Below are positions 26,130 to 35,024 of a stretch of DNA of 64,000 nt, piece by piece. The position numbers were made by a program, and so were the translations under genes. The notes beneath the pieces were generated by a model. The model had not been told where the DNA came from. It saw only the letters and a list, made by a program, of their open reading frames with translations, and ran no database searches. The stretch comes from CAWABB01 sp963780165 (GTDB taxonomy: Bacteria; Bacteroidota; Ignavibacteria; UBA10030; UBA6906): positions 558,001-622,000 of the forward strand of contig CAWABB010000001.1 of NCBI GenBank assembly GCA_963780165.1, read 5' to 3'. Positions within the stretch are counted from its first letter, which is position 1, and each line of letters starts with the position of its first letter.

Positions 26130-28529
26130 ATGTCTCCCCTGCCCAGGCTCCCTCTCCTTCTATCGCTGATCGCCTCCACCCTCCTGCTCGGATGCGGCGG
26201 GAATCCGTCGCCCGGCAAGGCACAAGTGACGTTTATCGTGCAGGCGGACTCTGTTCCGCCGGGCGGCGCGGTTCAGCTCGCCGGCAGTACGCCCGAGCTC
26301 GGCCCCTGGAATCCGGACGCACTTCAGCTGACCCGCCGGGACGATGGAACGTGGGCGGCGACACTCGAAGTCCCAATCGGCGAACGGTTCGAATACAAGT
26401 TCACGCGTGGCACATGGCGGACAGAAGGCGTCGGGCCGGACGGGATCGAAATGCCGAACTTCGTCCTGGAGGCCGAAGGCGACACCACCGTCCATCATCA
26501 CATTCCGACGTGGCGTGATATGTCCAGCGGGCCCGTTCCCATCTCTCTCGAGAGACTCTCGAACAAGGTCGGGACGATCGAGCTGTACGACCACTGGAAG
26601 TACCGGCCCGGGGATTCCCTGGCGTGGGCATCCTCCGCGTACGACGATGGAGAATGGGCGATCGTCCCTTCGTTGATCCCCCCCGGCGAGGTTCTTCCTC
26701 CCGACCGGGCGAAGCGCGGATGGTTCCGCCTGCATATAGAAGTCGACAGCACCCTCCGACATATTCCGCTCACCTGGGTCATGAGCCAGACAGGAGCTTC
26801 TGAGATATTTCTGAACGGACGGCTGCTCGCCCGGCTTGGAACGCTTGGAACGTCCGAGGCCGACGAACAGGCGTATGAGGATCGGATCCCAAGGACCATC
26901 CTGCTCGACGGCAATGAGGAGCAGATCCTTGCCGTGAGGTATTCGGATTTCGGCGCGGAACGGATCCGCCAACTGGGCCAGCCGACCGGGTTCACGTTCT
27001 ACTTGATGTTCGCGGACGAGGCCATTCAGGCCCACTCGACGAGGACCCGGACGTACTCGACCTTGCAGACCGGGCTTGTGACGCTCGCGCTCTTCCTCGC
27101 CGCGCTCCATTTCTTCCTGTATGTGTTCCACCGGTCGGAGCGGGGAAATCTGTACTTCTCTCTCCTGATGCTGGCGATGGCGATGCTTGCGTATGCCGAT
27201 CTCCAGCCGTTCTTCTCCACTGCCCGCTCGGATGCCGTCTTCCTCACCCGCCTCTCTGTTGTCGGCGCGATTGTCATCTCAATCGCGAGCCTTGCGGCAG
27301 TCTACACCTTCGGCAGCCGACGCCTGCCCGTGCAGTTCTATCTGTTCGGCGTGGTGGGCGTAAGCTTGATCGCCTGGCACTCCTTCCTCCCGCACGGTCC
27401 GTTCTGGAACATCGCCTTCTCCGCCGTGCTGGCTCTCTCCGCACTGGAACTGCTGAGGTTCGTGGTATTCGGATTGGCGCGGAACGTCAGCCACCACGAG
27501 CGGCGGGGACCACACGGCTGGATCATCGGAATCGGTGGCGCGATATTCGTCCTCGGCGTACTCTATCAGCTCGCCGCAAATCTGGGATTGATCCCACTCA
27601 TCGTCAGCGGATTTCCCCCCTTCTATGTCGGGTTCGTCACGTTCGCCGTGGCGATCTCGCTGCAGCTCGCCTACCGGACAGGAGCAATGAACCGCGAACT
27701 GTCCGCCCAGCTCGATCAGGTGCGCACACTCTCGGAGCGAGCGCTCGAGCAGGAGCGCCGGGCACACGAGGAAGAGCTCTCCCGCAGGGTCCTGGAGGCC
27801 GATAACGAGCGTAAGACAAAGGAGCTCGAGGAAGCGCGAAAGGTGCAGCTCGCGATGCTTCCTTCGGACGTGCCGCACCTGGAGGGCCTCTCCATCGCCG
27901 TCCGGATGAAGACCGCGACAGAAGTGGGGGGCGACTACTACGATTTCCGACAGGATAATGACGGCTCGCTGACCATCGCGATCGGCGACGCTACGGGCCA
28001 CGGCACCAAGGCCGGTATCATGGTGACGCTCATCAAGAGCCTGTTCAACGTGTCCGGGCACAGCTTCTACATCCCGGATTTCTTCCAGCACTGCACCGCG
28101 GCGATCAGGCGGATGAACCTCGAGCAGCTCTATATGGCGCTGCAGATCGCACGGCTGAAAGGCCGCCGGCTGACCATCTCATCTGCCGGCATGCCGCCCT
28201 TCTACGTCTACCGGACAGCTTCAGGAAGCGTCGAGGAGATCGTTCTCAAGGGTATGCCGGTCGGGGCGTACCCGGGATTTCCGTATCAACAGACCAGCGT
28301 CGACCTTCAGTCAGGCGACACGGTCCTGTTTTTGTCGGACGGATTCCCGGAGCGATTCAACGTCGAGAGTGAGATACTCGGATACGGCCGCGTGAAGGAG
28401 ATCTTCGGCGAGTGCGGGATGCTCGCGCCGGAAGCGGTGATCGATCACCTGACCGCCGCATCCGAGCGCTGGAGCGGCGGAGCTCCTCTGAACGACGACA
28501 TGACGTTTGTGGTCGTGCGAGTGAATTGA
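26130..28529 (+). CDS. Membrane SpoIIE/RsbU-type PP2C phosphatase with N-terminal CBM-like and 7TM sensor regions
   Basis: 799 aa. A lipoprotein-type signal (lipobox LLLGC, Cys22) is followed by a CBM20-like starch-binding-type fold (about 32-130: GGAVQLAGSTPELGPWNPD, FEYKFTRGTW). Then comes a jelly-roll sensor domain (about 150-310; WFRLHIEVDS), seven membrane helices (about 315-535; 7TMR-DISM layout), a coiled coil (about 540-605), and a SpoIIE-type Ser/Thr phosphatase domain (EVGGDYYDF, IAIGDATGHGTKAG, DDMTFVVV). The phosphatase probably dephosphorylates a STAS anti-anti-sigma factor, but no such gene is nearby. Start uncertain: no ribosome site; ATGs at 26094 and 26118 are in frame. Confidence 0.87.
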   Translation: MSPLPRLPLLLSLIASTLLLGCGGNPSPGKAQVTFIVQADSVPPGGAVQLAGSTPELGPWNPDALQLTRRDDGTWAATLEVPIGERFEYKFTRGTWRTEGVGPDGIEMPNFVLEAEGDTTVHHHIPTWRDMSSGPVPISLERLSNKVGTIELYDHWKYRPGDSLAWASSAYDDGEWAIVPSLIPPGEVLPPDRAKRGWFRLHIEVDSTLRHIPLTWVMSQTGASEIFLNGRLLARLGTLGTSEADEQAYEDRIPRTILLDGNEEQILAVRYSDFGAERIRQLGQPTGFTFYLMFADEAIQAHSTRTRTYSTLQTGLVTLALFLAALHFFLYVFHRSERGNLYFSLLMLAMAMLAYADLQPFFSTARSDAVFLTRLSVVGAIVISIASLAAVYTFGSRRLPVQFYLFGVVGVSLIAWHSFLPHGPFWNIAFSAVLALSALELLRFVVFGLARNVSHHERRGPHGWIIGIGGAIFVLGVLYQLAANLGLIPLIVSGFPPFYVGFVTFAVAISLQLAYRTGAMNRELSAQLDQVRTLSERALEQERRAHEEELSRRVLEADNERKTKELEEARKVQLAMLPSDVPHLEGLSIAVRMKTATEVGGDYYDFRQDNDGSLTIAIGDATGHGTKAGIMVTLIKSLFNVSGHSFYIPDFFQHCTAAIRRMNLEQLYMALQIARLKGRRLTISSAGMPPFYVYRTASGSVEEIVLKGMPVGAYPGFPYQQTSVDLQSGDTVLFLSDGFPERFNVESEILGYGRVKEIFGECGMLAPEAVIDHLTAASERWSGGAPLNDDMTFVVVRVN

Positions 28530-28586
28530 CGCCACGTTGAGAGCAGGTTGACCGCGCCCCCCTCGCACCACATGCGGGTCAGGCGC

Positions 28587-28700
28587 CTACGGGGCCCGAT
28601 GCAGCGCGACCCTGTTCCCCTCCGAATCCTCAAACACCGCGACCGAACCGTACTACTGTGCCGCCAGCTCATGCGGCGCTTGAAAATGACCGCGTGATAC
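28587..28700 (-). pseudogene. Remnant of a VOC/glyoxalase gene (3' end only)
   Basis: On the minus strand the sequence reads RGHFQAPHELAAQ, then an in-frame TAG (28653-28655), then YGSVAVFEDSEGNRVALHR and a natural stop at 28587-28589. The second half is the classic C-terminal strand of VOC proteins (FEDSEGN..ALH), and the first half also fits (F-Q-x-PHEL). No upstream part of such a gene exists because the divergent decarboxylase starts at 28710. This is therefore a decayed 3' fragment, with at least one nonsense change. Judged from motif recognition only. Confidence 0.65.
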
Positions 28701-28709
28701 GGTAGGATA

Positions 28710-30305
28710 ATGCCGCGCTCGGTTCTTTCTTATTCCATTCAACACGATCCTGGGGGTCCAGTGCAGACTCACGATCTCAAACGCCCGCTCGTCCAACGCC
28801 GTTCCACGCTGGACATGCCTCCTGAAGAGTTTGCACGGCTGGGGCATCGCCTCGTGGACCAGATCGCCGCGTTCCTTGAGGCTCTCCCCCGTCGCCCCGT
28901 GACTCCGGGCGAAGGCCCCCGGGACATCCGCGGTCTGCTTGGGGATTCCGGACTCCCGGGCAGAGGAGGTTCCGCCCAGGTCCTCCTGGACGAGACTTCC
29001 AAACTCCTCTTCGATCACTCGCTCTTCAACGGTCACCCCCGGTTCATGGGGTATATCACTTCATCGGCCACGCCCATCGGCGCACTGGCCGAACTCCTCG
29101 CAGCATCCGTTAACCCGAATGTCGGCGGGTGGGCACTCTCGCCTGTCGCCAGCGAGATCGAGACGCAGACAGTTCGGTGGATTGCAGAGCTCATCGGATA
29201 CCCGGCGTCCTGCGGCGGACTCCTTGTGAGCGGAGGAAACGTGGCCAACTTCACGGGCTTCCTCGCGGCCAGGAAGGCAAGGGCACCGTGGAATGTGCGC
29301 GAGACCGGGCTTCGCGCCGGGAGCGGGCAGCTCGTGGTCTACGCGTCGGTCGAAACTCACACGTGGCTGCACAAGGCGGCAGACCTGTTCGGACTCGGCC
29401 TCGATGCCATCAGATGGATCCCCGTGGACGATGAACGAAGAATGAAGACCGATGCGCTCGAGACCAGGATTCGGGAGGATCGAAACGGAGGGTTCATTCC
29501 ATTCCTCGTCGTTGGTGCTGCCGGCACGGTCGGCGTCGGCGCGACAGACCCGCTGCGCGAGCTGTCACGGATCGCGAAGGAGCAGAATCTCTGGTTCCAT
29601 GTCGACGGTGCGTACGGGGCACCGGCGGCGTGTCTGCCCGAAGCCTCAGACGACCTCCACGCTCTTGCCCTCGCCGACTCCGTGGCCCTCGATCCGCACA
29701 AGTGGCTGTACGCTCCGCTCGAAGCCGGTTGCACGCTCGTCCGCGATCCCGCACATCTTATCGATGCGTTCAGTTTTCATCCCGAGTACTACCACTTTGG
29801 CCCGACAGATGATCAGCCCGGCGTGAACTTCTACGAGTTCGGATTGCAGAATTCCCGCGGTTTCAGGGCGCTCAAGGTCTGGCTGGCGCTCAGACAGATT
29901 GGGAGGGAGGGATACGAAAAGCTGATCCGGGAGGATATCGAGCTTGCGCGAGTACTTCTCGAAGAGGTCCGCAGACATTCCGGGCTGGAGGCGTACCGCC
30001 AGAATCTGAGCATAGCGACATTCCGATACCGACCAGCGGATATCCCGGAATCGCCGGATGGGGCGGAGGAGTATCTCACGGCAGTGAATCAGGAGATCCT
30101 GAACAGGATACAGGTCGGCGGAGAGGTCTTCGTGTCGAACGCCGTGGTGGACGGACGGTACTATCTGCGGGCATGCATCGTGAACTTCAGGACGACCCGG
30201 GAGGATGTGCGGACGATCCCTGACATCGTTGTGCGCATCGGAATGCGGGTGCACGAGGAACTTCGGGGATCCGCTGCCTCACATCCGGGTCGCCCCGCCT
30301 CATAG
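28710..30305 (+). CDS. PLP-dependent (group II) amino-acid decarboxylase
   Basis: 531 aa, a group II decarboxylase like aromatic L-amino-acid, tyrosine or glutamate decarboxylases. The N-terminal PRFMGYITSSATPIG motif is typical of this family, SGGNVANFTGFLAARKA binds PLP phosphate, FHVDGAYGAPAA carries the PLP-contacting Asp, and the Schiff-base Lys is in ALDPHKWLY (K331). Such enzymes make biogenic amines. Substrate not determinable from sequence. AGGA precedes the ATG at 28710. The 3' end runs into a degenerate tandem-repeat region. Confidence 0.9.
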   Translation: MPRSVLSYSIQHDPGGPVQTHDLKRPLVQRRSTLDMPPEEFARLGHRLVDQIAAFLEALPRRPVTPGEGPRDIRGLLGDSGLPGRGGSAQVLLDETSKLLFDHSLFNGHPRFMGYITSSATPIGALAELLAASVNPNVGGWALSPVASEIETQTVRWIAELIGYPASCGGLLVSGGNVANFTGFLAARKARAPWNVRETGLRAGSGQLVVYASVETHTWLHKAADLFGLGLDAIRWIPVDDERRMKTDALETRIREDRNGGFIPFLVVGAAGTVGVGATDPLRELSRIAKEQNLWFHVDGAYGAPAACLPEASDDLHALALADSVALDPHKWLYAPLEAGCTLVRDPAHLIDAFSFHPEYYHFGPTDDQPGVNFYEFGLQNSRGFRALKVWLALRQIGREGYEKLIREDIELARVLLEEVRRHSGLEAYRQNLSIATFRYRPADIPESPDGAEEYLTAVNQEILNRIQVGGEVFVSNAVVDGRYYLRACIVNFRTTREDVRTIPDIVVRIGMRVHEELRGSAASHPGRPAS

Positions 30306-30347
30306 CCCGGAGCCCAGGACCACGTTTCGCGGATTTGGGTCTACGAC

Positions 30348-30585
30348 CTCTACTCACGGCCAAGGGGCGGCGATCTCTGCTCACAGTTGAGACCCGCGAC
30401 CTGCAATCAAGGTGGGGGGTCTGCGCCCTCCACTCGCGCCCCGGGGCCAGCAATCTCTACTCACGGCCCAGGGCCAGCGACTTCTACTCACAGTCCAGGG
30501 CCAAGATCTCTACTCACAGCTGGGCCCGCGAACCCAACCCACCGTCCGGGGTCTGAGACCTTGACTCACGTACTCTGCTGGATCA
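30348..30585. repeat. Degenerate 24-27-bp tandem repeat
   Basis: About nine diverged units with the theme GA-CTCTACTCAC-GGCCCAGGGCC fill the convergent gap between the decarboxylase and the Ser/Thr kinase. Units 5-7 (about 30450-30530) are the most alike. The last unit overlaps the kinase stop codon and the final few residues. No spacers of the CRISPR kind and no encoded protein are convincing. Confidence 0.75.
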
Positions 30586-33355
30586 GCTTCTGGAATCTGG
30601 GATTTCCGCGGAGATTCTTCCAGACGGGGTCGATCCTGAGCAGCGCTCCGGAAAGGTGCGAAGGGCGCGACAACAACGTCTCCAGAAGGCCGATCGCCTC
30701 TTCTTGATCTCCCAGGATCGTGTGGATCCGCGCCATCTGTTCCATCAGCACTGCGCCCCGCCACGCCTCCTTCTCAATCGGGAGCAGTTCCATGGCATGC
30801 TGCCCCGCGGCAATCGCCTCCTGCTTCCTCCCCAGCCGTGCAAGCGCAATCCCGAGAGACGCGTGGTACCGCGGGTCATCGGGCTGGCTCTTGACCCTCT
30901 CTTCGAGCATCCGCCTGGCGGACTCCGCCTGGGCCCGCGCCTCATCATCCTTCCCGAGCTGGACGAGCACCTCGGCCCGCACAAGGGACGAGGGGAAGAA
31001 GCCAAACTGATCATCGAAAACAATGTCGCCCGCCCCGTCGATTCTCCTGAGGGCATTGGAGTAGTTGCCCGCAAGCATCTCCACCCGCACGAGTTTTGGC
31101 TGAAGATCCTGTAACGGGATCCCCGCATCGATCGCCTCTCTCAACACCAGCGCAGCCTTCGCCGTATCACCGCTCTGGCCCAGGACATTGTCCGTGCGCG
31201 TCGTCCAGAGGAGCATGTTCTCCGGGTTGACCCGGACAGCGCGGTCGAGGAGTTCGGTCGCCTCGTCGAATTTCCGCATCAACCAGCTCGTTTCCGCCGC
31301 CTGATCGAGCATGATTGCATCCCGCGGGCTCAACCGCACGGCTTCCGCGTAGTTGTTCCGCGCTTCCTCGAAATTCCCCTTCCGCCTGTTCACGGCACCC
31401 ATGCCTTCGTACGCCTTCGGGCTTTGCGGCCTGAGGCGGATGGCCTCGCGGAAGTGCGTCAATGCCTGGTCATAGTCCAGCTCGCAGTGATAGTAGTACC
31501 AGCCCAACGCCTCCTTCGCTGACGATTCCAGCGGCTGGAGCTCCTCAGCTTTGAGGGCGTGCTCCTTCGAAAGCTGCTTGACTTCGGGCGCGTGATCGTA
31601 GCGGAACCAGTAGAGGTCGGACAGAGTGACGGAAAGGATCGCGTGCGCCGTCGCGAACTTCGGATCGCGCTCGATCGCGCGCTGCAACATCTCCCTGGCA
31701 AACTTCAGATCCCTCTCCGTATAGCCGCGCGCGCGGAAGGCACTTCCACGAAGGAACAGGTCGTACGCTTCGGGATCCGATGTCCCGCCAACGTGCAGCG
31801 TTGCGCGCTCATCGGCAAGCAAGGTCACATCGAGGGCGGCCGCGACTTTCTCCGCAATCTCTGACTGGATGGCGAACACTCCCGAGACGACGCCTTCATA
31901 CGGACGGGACCAGAGCTGGGTCGCATCGCTCACGCGGATCAGCTGGGGGCTGACGCGCACGCGGCTCTCGCCGCTCGGCGTCTTCTCCCACCGAACGGTT
32001 CCCTCAAGCACGTAGGTGACGCCCAGTTCGCTGCCGATCTCCTTCAACGACTTGCTGGTCTTCTTGTACTGCAGCGCGCTGGAACGGCCGATGACGCCGA
32101 GGCCGGAGAGACTCGCGAGCTTACCCGTGATCTCTTCGGTCATACCATCCGCGAAGTATTCCATCTCGGAATCGCCCAGGTTCTCAAAGGGCAAAACGAC
32201 CACCATCTTCCTGGCGGGAGCCGCTCCCTCGCCGGCATCGCCCGAGCGACTGAACACGTAGATGCCGCCGACAATGACAGCCGCGAGAATGGCGACACCG
32301 CCGATCATCCACGGAAGGCGCGAGCGGATTCCTCCCCTGCGACCTGCAACTGCTACGCCGGGCACTCCTGCCGCCTCAACCACCCCTGTCGTTCCCCCCA
32401 ACCCTTGCCAACCCGCTGTGCCAGCCGCTTCCGGTCTGCGTCCCCCGGTCGGGACGTTTCCTGTCGGCACCCGACGAACCGGCTCCGGCGGCGGGACCAC
32501 GGGTCTGCTTGTGCGCGTGAGCCGTCCGGTGTCTTTCTTCAAACGCCGGAGATCGATCGCCATGTCGGAGGCGGACTGATACCTGTCCGCGGGATCTTTC
32601 TCCAGAGATCGATCGATGATGTGCTGCAGGCCCGGTGATGCGTCCGGAAGGGTTTCGATGAGCGGGACAGGATCCTCGTTCAGGATGGAGTACATCATCG
32701 AGGCTTCGTGCTCGCCGCGAAATGGGAGTCTTCCCGCGACCATCTCATAGAGCACGGCGCCGAGCGAGAAGAGGTCGGACCGGGCATCGGCCTCTCCCCC
32801 CTGGATTGCCTCCGGCGGCATATAGGCGAGTGTGCCGACCGTGCTGGAACTCTGCGTCAGTCGCGCCGCCCCGCGAAGCCTGGCCAGCCCGAAATCCATG
32901 ACCTTCACATGACCGCGGGCGTTGATCATGATGTTTTCGGACTTGATGTCACGATGGACGATCCCGCGCTTGTGCGCCTCGTCCAGCGCGTCCGCAATCT
33001 GTGCCGCGATGCCGGCGGCCTCTGCAACCGGCAGGCCCGGCTCGTTCCCCCGGTGTCGCTCAATGTACTCCCTGAGCGTGTGGCCTTCGACGTACTCGAT
33101 CGCGATGAACTGGACCCCGGCGTCATCCCCCACCTCATAGACGGTGCAGATGTTGGGGTGGTTGAGACCGGCCGCCGCTCTGGCCTCGTTGAGCAGGCGA
33201 AGGCGCTGTTCGCTGGAAGCCCCTTTCGCCTCAGGAACCAACTTCAGCGCAACGGTGCGGTCGAGCGTGGTGTCATGGGCCTTGTACACAACGCCCATGC
33301 CTCCACGCCCGAGCTCCTCGCGGATTTCATACTGCCGTATGCGCTTACCGACCAT
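30566..33355 (-). CDS. Membrane Ser/Thr protein kinase with TolB-like and TPR regions
   Basis: 929 aa. The N-terminal Hanks-type kinase domain has GRGGMGVVYKAHD (glycine loop, 16-28), VALKL lysine, HRDIKSENIM (catalytic Asp, about 135), VMDFGLARL, and GTLAYMPPEAIQG. A Pro/Gly-rich linker and one membrane helix (about 348-368) follow. The extracytoplasmic half carries a TolB/FlgO-like region (VVLPFENLGDSEMEYFADGMTEEI-type, about 385-515) and then TPR repeats (for example LDQALTHFREAIRLRPQSPKAYEG in two parts). This kinase-TolB-TPR architecture is common in FCB bacteria. Targets are unknown. The stop codon lies inside the last unit of a tandem repeat. Confidence 0.92.
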   Translation of the reverse strand: MVGKRIRQYEIREELGRGGMGVVYKAHDTTLDRTVALKLVPEAKGASSEQRLRLLNEARAAAGLNHPNICTVYEVGDDAGVQFIAIEYVEGHTLREYIERHRGNEPGLPVAEAAGIAAQIADALDEAHKRGIVHRDIKSENIMINARGHVKVMDFGLARLRGAARLTQSSSTVGTLAYMPPEAIQGGEADARSDLFSLGAVLYEMVAGRLPFRGEHEASMMYSILNEDPVPLIETLPDASPGLQHIIDRSLEKDPADRYQSASDMAIDLRRLKKDTGRLTRTSRPVVPPPEPVRRVPTGNVPTGGRRPEAAGTAGWQGLGGTTGVVEAAGVPGVAVAGRRGGIRSRLPWMIGGVAILAAVIVGGIYVFSRSGDAGEGAAPARKMVVVLPFENLGDSEMEYFADGMTEEITGKLASLSGLGVIGRSSALQYKKTSKSLKEIGSELGVTYVLEGTVRWEKTPSGESRVRVSPQLIRVSDATQLWSRPYEGVVSGVFAIQSEIAEKVAAALDVTLLADERATLHVGGTSDPEAYDLFLRGSAFRARGYTERDLKFAREMLQRAIERDPKFATAHAILSVTLSDLYWFRYDHAPEVKQLSKEHALKAEELQPLESSAKEALGWYYYHCELDYDQALTHFREAIRLRPQSPKAYEGMGAVNRRKGNFEEARNNYAEAVRLSPRDAIMLDQAAETSWLMRKFDEATELLDRAVRVNPENMLLWTTRTDNVLGQSGDTAKAALVLREAIDAGIPLQDLQPKLVRVEMLAGNYSNALRRIDGAGDIVFDDQFGFFPSSLVRAEVLVQLGKDDEARAQAESARRMLEERVKSQPDDPRYHASLGIALARLGRKQEAIAAGQHAMELLPIEKEAWRGAVLMEQMARIHTILGDQEEAIGLLETLLSRPSHLSGALLRIDPVWKNLRGNPRFQKLIQQST

Positions 33356-33402
33356 GTCCCGGCTCCACCTGCGACATCCTCACCGACGCTTCCCCGATTC
33401 GA

Positions 33403-34773
33403 TTAGAGGTTCACTTTCGGAAGGTGCGTCATCGCCTCCTCCACCAACTCCTTCGGGTACTCGTAGTCTACGAGCTTCCCGTTGTGGTACGCCTCGTATG
33501 CGGTCATATCGAAGTGGCCGTGTCCGGACATGTTGAACGCCAGCACTTCCTTCCGCCCTTCGCGCTTGCACCTCAACGCCTCGTCGATCGTCGCGCGCAC
33601 GGCATGCGCCGCCTCGGGCGCCGGAATGATACCTTCGGCTTTGGAGAACATCGATGCCGCATCAAACACCGCAAGCTGCTTCACAGCCCTGGGCTCGACG
33701 TCCCCGTGATTCACCAGCGCGCTCACGCTGGGCGACATCCCGTGGTACCGCAGACCGCCCGCGTGGATTCCCGGCGGCATGAACGTGTGGCCGAGCGTGA
33801 ACATCTTCACGACCGGCGCCATCGCCGCCGTGTCGCCGTAATCAAACGTGTACTTCCCCTTCGTGAGACTCGGGCAGGACGACGGCTCCACCGCGATGAC
33901 ACGAGTAGCGGGGTTCAAGCCGGCAAACTTCCGGTGCAGGAACGGGTAGGCGAACCCGGCAAAGTTCGATCCGCCTCCGACGCACCCGATCACGACATCG
34001 GGGTACTCGCCGGCCATGTCCATCTGCTCGAGGGCTTCGATGCCGATGACCGTCTGGTGCAGAAGCACGTGTCCGAGCACGGATCCGATGCCGTAGCGCT
34101 TCTTGCCGCCCGATGTGGCCGCAGCCTCCACCGCCTCCGAAATGGCGATGCCGAGCGAGCCGTTTGAGTCAGGCGTCTCCGCCAGCACCTGTCGCCCGAA
34201 CGCGGTCTGCTTGCTCGGGCTCGCGTAGACCTTCGCGCCGTAGTTCTCCATGACCACGCGACGATACGGCTTCTGGTGGTACGACACATTCACCATGAAT
34301 ACTTCGAGATCGAGCCCGAAGAAGCTGCACGCCATCGAAAGAGCCGTCCCCCACTGTCCGGCGCCGGTCTCGGTGGTCATAGCCGTTCCTCCCGCCTGCT
34401 TGTTGTAGAACGCTTGAGGGACGGCTGTGTTGGGCTTGTGCGAACCGACGGGGCTCACGCCTTCGTACTTATAATAGATGTGCGCCGGGGTGTCCAGCAT
34501 ACGCTCCAGCCGGAGCGCCCGGTACATGGGCGTCGGGCGCCAGAGGCGGTAGATCTCGCGGACGGGCTCGGGAATCTCGATCCAGCGTTCGGAACTCACC
34601 TCCTGCTTGATGATTTCCATCGGGAACAGGACGCTCAGGAATTCCGGCGTAATAGGCTGGAGTGTCTGGGGGTGCAGCACCGGCTGTGGCGGCACCGGCA
34701 TGTCAGCATTGATATTGTACCATGCCTTCGGGAGGCGCGTCTCGTCGAGCAGGAACGTACGGCGGTCACTCAT
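33403..34773 (-). CDS. trpB: TrpB2-type tryptophan synthase beta subunit
   Basis: 456 aa from the ATG at 34773 (GGAG about ten bases upstream). It belongs to the TrpB2 subfamily, recognised by the long N-terminus (LPKAWYNINAD, RPTPMYRALRLE). The PLP lysine is in VGSHKPNTAV (K113), with TTETGAGQWG, the cofactor loop GCVGGGSN, and ISGHG-type C-terminus (MSGHGHFD). The family condenses indole (or indole with O-phosphoserine in some TrpB2) with serine to tryptophan. No trpA or other trp genes are nearby, which is common for TrpB2. No attenuator is apparent upstream. Confidence 0.92.
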   Translation of the reverse strand: MSDRRTFLLDETRLPKAWYNINADMPVPPQPVLHPQTLQPITPEFLSVLFPMEIIKQEVSSERWIEIPEPVREIYRLWRPTPMYRALRLERMLDTPAHIYYKYEGVSPVGSHKPNTAVPQAFYNKQAGGTAMTTETGAGQWGTALSMACSFFGLDLEVFMVNVSYHQKPYRRVVMENYGAKVYASPSKQTAFGRQVLAETPDSNGSLGIAISEAVEAAATSGGKKRYGIGSVLGHVLLHQTVIGIEALEQMDMAGEYPDVVIGCVGGGSNFAGFAYPFLHRKFAGLNPATRVIAVEPSSCPSLTKGKYTFDYGDTAAMAPVVKMFTLGHTFMPPGIHAGGLRYHGMSPSVSALVNHGDVEPRAVKQLAVFDAASMFSKAEGIIPAPEAAHAVRATIDEALRCKREGRKEVLAFNMSGHGHFDMTAYEAYHNGKLVDYEYPKELVEEAMTHLPKVNL

Positions 34774-35024
34774 GGAACAGGCTCTCCAATGAATAGCGCT
34801 ATTGTTGAAGTGGGAGGTACAGCTCGTAGTGGTTGCCAACCTAAGGACTTTCCGGGTCTAATTCCAGCATGAGGAGGCCCTCCACCCCTGACCGGTCGGG
34901 GCGGCCCGCTGCCGCCGGAGGAGGAGACGCTTCCGGTGGCGGACGGGGCAACTGCATTGAATCCCGGACGAATTCAGAGTATACTGGTACAAAATCAACC
35001 GCCGGCAATCACCCGGAGACCCCT

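Noticed and set aside
30335..30556. A small plus-strand protein in the repeat region
   Set aside because: It is low complexity, lies wholly in the degenerate repeat and has no ribosome site.
26130..33355. A kinase-phosphatase partner-switching module
   Set aside because: No STAS or anti-sigma gene lies in the region, and the two enzymes are separated by other genes on different strands.
34774..34868. A trp attenuator before TrpB2
   Set aside because: No Trp-codon leader peptide or terminator pair was seen.
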